DNA from: Sclerotinia nivalis
Taxonomy: Eukaryota > Ascomycota > Leotiomycetes > Helotiales > Sclerotiniaceae
Assembly: GCA_029531795.1 (NCBI GenBank)
Contig: JAPEIS010000005.1
Location: 370,001 to 434,000 of the forward strand
Length of the DNA stretch: 64,000 nucleotides
Direction: 5' to 3'
Under the pieces are notes generated by a model. It was not told the origin of the DNA. It saw only the letters and a program-made list of their open reading frames with translations, and ran no database searches. Below, one piece after another: positions 57,404 through 64,000 of the stretch (positions are counted from its first letter, which is position 1; each line of letters starts with the position of its first letter). Position numbers and translations under genes: made by a program.

Positions 57404-60400
57404 CTAACGCAATTTTGTAAAGAAAATGACCAGAAATGCAACGAGACCAATCGCAATAGCACACATCCAACAAGCCAAAAGCAACCATGCATATCTTTTT
57501 TGTTTCAGCGCAAAAGATGAAAAATCTCCATCTGTCCACCATACTATGATTCCATCCATTCGACCAGTTGCATACAGCAATAACATTGGAGGGAATAGAT
57601 TACATAAGGTCAATACCAAGATTGAGATGTTCCTCTTGCGACGAGCCTCAAGGATGATATGAGCAGGGTTTTGAGACCAAGGAGATAATTTCGGGTTTTC
57701 GAATAAATGCTTCCATGTATTTCCCCGAGAATCACGAGGATTATCACCAAGTACAGGTTGAGATTCGAAAAAACCATCGGATTTTGCAGCATCTCGGATT
57801 TCCTGCAACTGGTGAGGACTGTACAAATCCTGCCAGCTTGGACGCTTAGGAGGAGCAAGAGGTGACCGATAAATGAAATCATTGGTGTTATCACTTTGGG
57901 TACCCCTGTGATTATGACCTCGAATGGGTGTTGATGGTTGCTCAACAGTCGGACGGCTCTCGAAGGCTGAAGCTGCATTATTGGTAGATGCTAACAGTGC
58001 AAGAGGACGAAGGGCATTTGTTGGATAATCCTTCGCGTTATAGTTTTGTGTGGGAACTTTAGCAGGTCTGTTTGCTTGAATTAAACTCACACGCCTTGGC
58101 TCATGCTTGGAATTCATGTGAAGGTCTCTATAAAAGGCCCCTGGTGGACCTCTGATGAAAGGTTTGTGATCTTGAGGCTTCGAATTACCGGCGGCTTTCA
58201 GTTCAATTTGAATTTCCTTGTGTTTGCTAGCATTTTTTGATGTTGTTGCCATTGGGTCTTTCTTTGGGCTGGCTATTTTCTCGCCAAGCGCTAACACATA
58301 TTGCCACGAACTCGAACGCTTCTTGTTCAATGGTGGCATATCATCATTAAAACCACCCAATGCTAGTCCTGGCTCACCCAAGTCACCTGTCCAGTCAAAT
58401 CTCAAACGTTCATCTACATGTCCTTGATTGCCCGAAGAAATCTGTCGGCCTTGATTTGGATTTGTAAAGTCTGCACTTTCTTCACTTGTATGAAGAGACG
58501 GTGGGAATAAATTGTGATTTCGACCACGAGATGGCTTCATCTTCGGCGGAGGGGATTTGAAAGGATTGGTATGAGCTTTACCAAGAGGTTGTGGATTGTA
58601 GTTGTAGTTATTTTGAGGTGGCCGGGTTCTATTTGAATCTGCAAGATAGCCATTGACCTTGTGCTCTCTGAAGACAGGCAGAAACACGGGAATGTGAGTC
58701 TTCTTTAGATCTCTTTGACGATAGTCTCCATAGTATTCAACATTGCCAGGATGATGTGCAATACGTTCCGAAGATCCATATTCATCGATGTGTAGAGGCT
58801 CCGTACTCTCTGTGCCATCATCTGAATTATCTGCAATGCTGCTTCCTGCTCTGTTAACAAGACCTCCCATCATCATTGGCTCGTTCGGCTTAGAACGACC
58901 AAAAGGTCCCGCAGCGCTGTCTGCTACAGTTTCCCAATCTTCCGCCTCAGTGGGAGTGGTATGTTTCTCGGATGATTCATGAGGTCGATCATACGGGGAT
59001 TCTGGAGGAGAGTCGGGAAGATTAATGCTGTGACTAATTGGAATACGGACAACGTTTTGATGCTGGGCAGTAACCCAGTTCGGCGCAATTGCTCCACGAT
59101 CGTAGAACGCCTGTGCCTGTGCTACAAACTCTCTTTGCTCAGTACTAAGGCTTCCAGAATCTGATGGAGGTGTGTCTTCCACATTGAGCTTTCTTGAGAA
59201 ATTTAATCCAGGTCTTTGAGGTCGAGGATGCTCATTCTGAGCCGTGAATGACGTCGATACGCTCTCCATGCTATAGACACTATAACCACTGGCACGACGG
59301 AGGGCCTTGCTGACTTCTCTCTCCAATGGCTGTCGCAAGATAACTGGGTCTGTCCAGTGAGGGTCGTCCCCATATACTGAAGGATCATCTGCTGGAGAGA
59401 TTATGACTTTTGGCGTGGGCTGAATCTTGGGTGTGGCGAATGGGAATGAAGGTACATGTAGCTGCGCAGCAATGTCTGCTTCAGAGTCATCTCCGTCGGA
59501 ATGTACATCATTAGTCCTCTGTAGCAAAGCTTTTCGAGATCCCACCTTAGTTGTTGTTTGAGTGAGCTCAAGCAATTTGTGTGTATCACCGTAGGAAGAT
59601 GCTTGGCCCATTCCTTGAGAAATACTTGGAGCAATTGTTGGCACAGCGAGAATAGGGATTTCAGGCAAGGTACGGGTTGGTGGCTGACCATGGGACTCTC
59701 CGGCTACCCTAACAACCTTCCGTTGCTTTTGTATATTAAGAGCTGGTGGTAACATTTCTCCAGAGTCCAATCTCGTGTCTAGGTCAAATTCATTGAAGTA
59801 ATTTTGGTGGTTGGAACCTTTAGCGGCAATATCTCCTCGTAAGGGGCTTTCTTCGTCTATCTCTTCTTCGCTATCGGATTCAAACCCTCTTCCACTGGAG
59901 TGAAGATAATGCTTATAGATATTACCAACAGTGCTAGTAGCTCTTTGGATATCATAACTGTGTCTCTGAGGCGTCGTGTCGGAGGAACTCTTACGTATTG
60001 GTGATTGTATTTCACCTTGATATGGTGTATACAAAGAATGACGTGCCGGATTGTAAGATTTCTTACGTGTAAGATCGCCTAGACTATCTCCTTCATCGCT
60101 GCTTGGTGGCAGGGAACCCGACGGTGCTTCGCCGAGTTTGGAGTGGTAAATAGAAAAGTCATTCCCTTGATATCTAATACTTGACTTGTCTCCGTCATTA
60201 CCACCATCACCTGGTCTTCGTGCTTCTGGTGTAGATGGGCCTCTTTCATCATTTTCTTTGAGAAGCTCCATATATCCTGAGGCTTTCTTCCCAAAAGTTC
60301 CCTTTGGAATGTTGGGATTTTCTCGTGGCCAATGCGAAGCTTTGTCCTCTTCATCTTTTGTATCTGGCGTGATGGGTGACGATATGTTTGCAAGCGCGGT

Positions 60401-60889
60401 CTTAATGTTGGCAAGTAGAGAGCCGGGTTCGCCCTTGACTGTTGATGGGAGACGCTGTGATCTTGACCGAGGAACCGGAGTGGAATTTTCTGTATCCGAC
60501 CCATAACGTCCTCCGAAGAGAGCAGCAGGAGGTGGCGGGAGTGGTATATTTTGAAGAAATGATTCAACAGTCGTCCCTCTCTTTCTCTCTATTTTCTGAA
60601 GTGGGATTGAGTCGCATCTTTCGGGAGGCTCGAAGAGATTGTGTGAGATTGCACGTCGTCCACTTAAAGTCCTCTTATTACCAGATGTGATTGAAGAGTG
60701 GGCAGTGTGCAGATCATGGAACACCGCCCTGACCGGGGTTGGCTTGCTGGATGAAGAAGGGAACTCGACTTCTTGAGAGGTTGATCTGGATCTGGGGTCG
60801 TCGGAAGAGACTGGTTGTTGACGATATGGGTTCTTGGATGGCATTTTGGAATTTGGCAGGTCTGCAAAACCAACCACAGGATGCGACAT
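57404..60889 (-). CDS. Large Ser/Pro-rich protein with C-terminal membrane hairpin
   Basis: A single-exon protein of 1161 residues from MSHPVVGFADLPNSK (chosen start); an in-frame ATG at 60910 would add seven hydrophobic residues. The first 1050 residues are hydrophilic, disordered and Ser/Pro/Asn-rich with many short basic motifs (for example RSRSTSQEVEF, KKSYNPARHSLYTPYQGEIQ). Near the end is a conserved-looking block, RPSWQDLYSPHQLQEIRDAA then HLFENPKLSPWSQNP, followed by two membrane helices (ISILVLTLCNLFPPMLLLYA and AWLLLACWMCAIAIGLVAFL) joined by WWTDGDFSSFALKQKR, and a three-residue tail. Both long termini would face the same side, probably the cytosol. I believe it is a fungus-specific conserved protein of unknown function; the short hairpin suggests ER or vesicle-membrane anchoring. 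Confidence 0.75.
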   Translation of the reverse strand: MSHPVVGFADLPNSKMPSKNPYRQQPVSSDDPRSRSTSQEVEFPSSSSKPTPVRAVFHDLHTAHSSITSGNKRTLSGRRAISHNLFEPPERCDSIPLQKIERKRGTTVESFLQNIPLPPPPAALFGGRYGSDTENSTPVPRSRSQRLPSTVKGEPGSLLANIKTALANISSPITPDTKDEEDKASHWPRENPNIPKGTFGKKASGYMELLKENDERGPSTPEARRPGDGGNDGDKSSIRYQGNDFSIYHSKLGEAPSGSLPPSSDEGDSLGDLTRKKSYNPARHSLYTPYQGEIQSPIRKSSSDTTPQRHSYDIQRATSTVGNIYKHYLHSSGRGFESDSEEEIDEESPLRGDIAAKGSNHQNYFNEFDLDTRLDSGEMLPPALNIQKQRKVVRVAGESHGQPPTRTLPEIPILAVPTIAPSISQGMGQASSYGDTHKLLELTQTTTKVGSRKALLQRTNDVHSDGDDSEADIAAQLHVPSFPFATPKIQPTPKVIISPADDPSVYGDDPHWTDPVILRQPLEREVSKALRRASGYSVYSMESVSTSFTAQNEHPRPQRPGLNFSRKLNVEDTPPSDSGSLSTEQREFVAQAQAFYDRGAIAPNWVTAQHQNVVRIPISHSINLPDSPPESPYDRPHESSEKHTTPTEAEDWETVADSAAGPFGRSKPNEPMMMGGLVNRAGSSIADNSDDGTESTEPLHIDEYGSSERIAHHPGNVEYYGDYRQRDLKKTHIPVFLPVFREHKVNGYLADSNRTRPPQNNYNYNPQPLGKAHTNPFKSPPPKMKPSRGRNHNLFPPSLHTSEESADFTNPNQGRQISSGNQGHVDERLRFDWTGDLGEPGLALGGFNDDMPPLNKKRSSSWQYVLALGEKIASPKKDPMATTSKNASKHKEIQIELKAAGNSKPQDHKPFIRGPPGAFYRDLHMNSKHEPRRVSLIQANRPAKVPTQNYNAKDYPTNALRPLALLASTNNAASAFESRPTVEQPSTPIRGHNHRGTQSDNTNDFIYRSPLAPPKRPSWQDLYSPHQLQEIRDAAKSDGFFESQPVLGDNPRDSRGNTWKHLFENPKLSPWSQNPAHIILEARRKRNISILVLTLCNLFPPMLLLYATGRMDGIIVWWTDGDFSSFALKQKRYAWLLLACWMCAIAIGLVAFLVIFFTKLR

Positions 60890-62780
60890 GATATGGAAAA
60901 TGATCGTCAATTGACAGGAATGTGGCAGTTGATTATTAAATTATTTTGTATGGAGATGGTACATCAATTTGCGGTCAAACAGTGATACACTTTTGATCGT
61001 AAAGAAGAAAAAGAAAAATAAGTCTTTACTTGCTTGAGAAATGGCAAACTAATAAAAGAAAAAATCCATGGTCGTCGAAATCGAACAGAGATGCACCGTG
61101 TTATACAATTGATAGCGTGTTTGGAGTCGCGTGTGGTTGGTGTTGACAAAGTAGAATATCTTTGAGCTGCAGTTGGGGTTGAAGATGAGAGGAAAATGCT
61201 GTCGAGTTTGGAGCTTCAATGAGAGGTGAGAGTATTTGCAATAAATGATTGAATAAAGCTGGTCGTTGCAAGTATATCGTCCCTCAAAGAATTGTTCTTA
61301 TAATTTTGTTAAATTGTTGCTGTTGTTGTTGTTGTTGTTGTCGTTGCTGCTGTGATGTTGTTGTGATGTTGATATTTTAAATATTTCTGCACAAGCGATC
61401 GGTCCGCTGGTATGAACAAATCATGTTTTGCCAATTCGATGAAGTGAAGGAAGACTTTCAGTTCCAACAGACTTCGCTATGATCTGACCTTATCTACTCT
61501 AATTCTTTCCTGTTGTCTTTTGCCTTGGTAGGTCACTTGGTACCTCCGGCTAATACCAGGAGAGATAATTTATGGGAAAAGAGATGATATGTAGTAGGTA
61601 GTTGAAGGGAATACGAACAGATACAAATGAGAAATGGTAGTTATAGTTTAATCATGTGAGGGAACACAATACCAATCAGCAGTTCTTCAATTGAACTAAT
61701 GATCTCAAATGACTGAGAACTTCTCAATTGATATCAATGGTTCAACATCGTTCCTTCCATTTGGAAATTTAATATGGCAAGCAATTTGAAGCAAAGGAAG
61801 AAACTCCCGACCTTCATTTCTCATACTTCATGTCTTAACTTGGAACCCTTCGTCAACAATAATATTGATAAACCTTCAAAGTCCTTTAGAAGGCTTTCTC
61901 GGGTTGTGAGGAGAAAAGAAGCATACCACATCATCAACCTCTTAACTAGACTTCCACCCAGAGGTATTCGGAGTGCCATTCATTACCAATAATATTAAGC
62001 AGCCTTCAAAGTTATTTAGAGAACTTGATCGTCTTGTGAAGACTGAAAAGAAGTTTACGATGATGATTTACAACTACGTATACATCACCGGCTTCTTACC
62101 AAAACACCATCGAAGTTATTCCTACCTTCTCTATACAACAAAGTATGATTACCCATCTTAAAAAATGCCAATGATGATACCTTGAACAACTTCATCGACA
62201 ACCAGATACCCTCGCCCCTTTTATTGAGTTCGTTATTTGAATATCCTAGCCTACAGCCCTACTCGAGGACAGCAAGAACAATTCACGCATACTCCACATA
62301 TCCAAACCTTCATCAATGAGAATCAAAGTGCACTATTAAAGCTTTAAATATATCATTTGAGATTTTGCCATCACAAATCGGAGTTCGAGGTTTTGTTGCC
62401 AGGAGGTACCTATCTAGTAGTTTTCATTGTCATTGTAATCATATCTATCTACTCGAGTTAAGTAAAAGATTACCTTGTTCACTAAAAAGTGGGTACTGCC
62501 GTAACTACACTAGCGACTTTAGCTCGGATTATTCTCGATTAGATAGCAAACAATACATCTCCCTCCATCTTCATCATTTCCCACTCTGCCCTGCTACTCA
62601 CAACAATATTTGAAATCTGAACAGTGGGCAAGATTTCCTACAATTACTGGACCACAACAATCAAGCATCTGAATTAATTGTCTACTATTACACTTCAGAT
62701 CCTGCCATTTGTCTATTTGTTGAATTCAAAGCCCCTCAAAAGGTAACAAAGCTCATACAAATCATACAAATAATTGCAAG
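60890..62780. other. Divergent promoter interval with repeats
   Basis: This holds the promoters of the two-TM protein gene (leftward) and CSN7 (rightward). A TTG-triplet tract lies at 61314-61353. A two-copy coding-like repeat lies at about 61840-62080 (listed separately). No gene is supported. Confidence 0.5.
61840..62080 (+). repeat. Diverged 130 bp tandem duplication
   Basis: Two copies about 130 bp apart share CAATAATATT, CCTTCAAAGT and TTTAGA in order. Both are open in the plus strand and their translations align: FVNNNIDKPSKSFRRLSRVV versus FITNNIKQPSKLFRELDRLV. Each copy sits in its own short ORF (61774-61992 and 61973-62161, with different frames). Confidence 0.65.
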
Positions 62781-63724
62781 ATGGAGCAAATCAAAGCTCT
62801 GAATGCTTTGGAGGTATTTATTGATCTTCAACTATAATTCCCCCAAGTCTGAATTAATATACTAATTGCAAGAAGCCCTTCCTAGCTCTTACTAAATCCG
62901 CAACATCACCCCGCGCTGCCATCGACCTCATCACTCGAGCGACCGCTACGCCCGGAACGTACATATTCACCGAACTTCTCCTCACGCCACAAATTCAAGC
63001 CCTCTCCACTGCTCCTCCAGAGCAAGCAGCTTATCTTTCCCTCCTTAAAATCTTCAGCTATGGCACATACACCGACTACACCAGCGACCCCTCTCTCCCC
63101 GCCCTCTCCTCAGCCCAAACCCTTAAACTTCGCCAGCTCTCCTTCCTCACCCTTGCCAAAAACCCGTCCGACTTGACCTACCCAAAACTCCAATCTGCGC
63201 TCTCCCTCTCCACTCCTCGCGACCTCGAAGATCTTGTCATCAGCACCATATATGCCGGTCTCATAACCTGTACTTTGGACCCTTACAACCAAACTGTACT
63301 CGTCTCCTCCGTCTCTCCCCTCCGCGATCTTCCCCCCTCTACAATCCCATCCATGTTATCTACCCTCTCGGCCTGGTCCGCTCGTTGCACCACGACGCTT
63401 TCGTCCCTCGAATCGCAAATCGCGTCCATCAAGGCCGAAGCCCAACGCCGTCACCGCGACGAACAAGAATGGAACGCCCACGTCACATCCCTCCTCGAAA
63501 TGCCTCCTCCAGCCGAGCCTTCCGCTGAAAGGACAGGCATCATGGGTAGTCTACATAGTTTGACGGGCAGAATGACGAGATCGTCTGGAAAGCGCAATGC
63601 CACATTGGAGAATCTAGGTAGTGATGAGGAAATGGATGATGTAGATTCGATAAGCGGTCAGCAGATGAAGGATACCCGGAGTTCGAAGAAGAGGGGTTTT
63701 GGCGGGTTAGGATTTGGGAAGTGA
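62781..63724 (+). CDS. csnG: COP9 signalosome subunit 7 (PCI domain)
   Basis: A 33 nt first exon (62781-62813) joins 62876-63724 to give 293 residues. The product is the CSN7 subunit of the COP9 signalosome, which removes Nedd8 from cullins and controls ubiquitin ligases; in filamentous fungi it governs development and light responses. The joined start MEQIKALNALEPFLALTKSA followed by SPRAAIDLITRA is diagnostic. The PCI domain covers about 30-170 (YIFTELLLTPQIQ; LRQLSFLTLAK; LSTPRDLEDLVISTIYAGLI). After a coiled coil (SLESQIASIKAEAQRRHRDE) the C-terminus is Ser/Lys-rich and ends GFGGLGFGK, as in fungal members. Acceptor choice is between AAG at 62875 and one codon earlier (adds Lys); EPFL fits homologues better. 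The intron is 62 nt. Confidence 0.92.
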
Positions 63725-64000
63725 ATTGTTCTGCTGTCACAGCCTAGAGCTTGTGACCAGTGGGACTTTTCACTGACCAATCTCTTAGCTCAACAGGCCT
63801 CTCACGCGCTCTCGATCGTATACTGAAGCGTAAGAGTATGTGATTACATTAGTAAAAGGGATTTCATTTATAGTGGCTGGGATATACCTCAATTCTTTTT
63901 GGTTGAGGGGAAGGAGGCGGCAGGGATCAACAAAAGACTACAAGATGGCGTACGAAAAGGGAGAAATCAAAGCATGCATTTTCACGCAGGTTTAGTCAGG
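63725..64000. other. Right-edge sequence, CSN7 3' flank
   Basis: This is probably the CSN7 3' UTR and spacer. No coding region can be supported to the window edge. Confidence 0.4.

Overview
This 64 kb window is fungal nuclear DNA from a filamentous ascomycete (Pezizomycotina). Genes carry short GT-AG introns (about 45-330 nt) with CTAAC/CTGAC-like branch points, intergenic DNA is AT-rich, there is a Zn2Cys6 regulator, and a repeat element has been heavily mutated in the style of repeat-induced point mutation (RIP). The roughly 1.85 kb Fot1/pogo-class transposon recalls Flipper of Botrytis, so a Leotiomycete such as Botrytis or Sclerotinia is my best guess; that placement is inference.

Layout. 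0.4-13 kb is a compact housekeeping block: NTR2 (-) and snRNP G (+) from a shared 294 bp promoter; a rhodanese/Cdc25-like phosphatase (-); the RNA cytidine acetyltransferase NAT10/Kre33 (-); acetoacetyl-CoA thiolase ERG10 (-), divergent with the U5 snRNP GTPase SNU114 (+). Three of these act in splicing. 13-24.5 kb is gene-poor, holding only CIA2 (-) and the RIP-mutated transposon at 20.2-22.05 kb. 24.5-30.8 kb holds a Zn2Cys6 transcription factor (+), a triose-phosphate/nucleotide-sugar-type transporter (-) and a proline-rich protein (-). 31-37.7 kb is gene-poor with a TATA-led, internally repetitive, apparently decayed locus. 37.8-41 kb holds a mitochondrial membrane protein (-) divergent with a Vps3844-type protein (+). 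41-47 kb is a gene desert. 47-64 kb holds an IQ-motif protein (-), a methyltransferase (-), a cholinephosphotransferase/ethanolaminephosphotransferase (-), a small unknown protein (-), a large two-TM protein (-) and CSN7 (+).

The recognisable genes are mostly core functions: spliceosome (NTR2, SmG, SNU114), ribosome/tRNA acetylation (NAT10), sterol precursor supply (ERG10), cytosolic Fe-S assembly (CIA2), phospholipid synthesis and COP9 signalosome. They are not an operon; the only structural coupling I see is divergent promoters. Exon joins below were worked out by eye from splice sites, reading frame and family similarity. I found no tRNA, rRNA or CRISPR array. The least explained signals are the small-ORF loci behind TATATAAA boxes, two sets of decayed coding-like repeats, two GC-AG introns, and the very short first coding exons in five genes.
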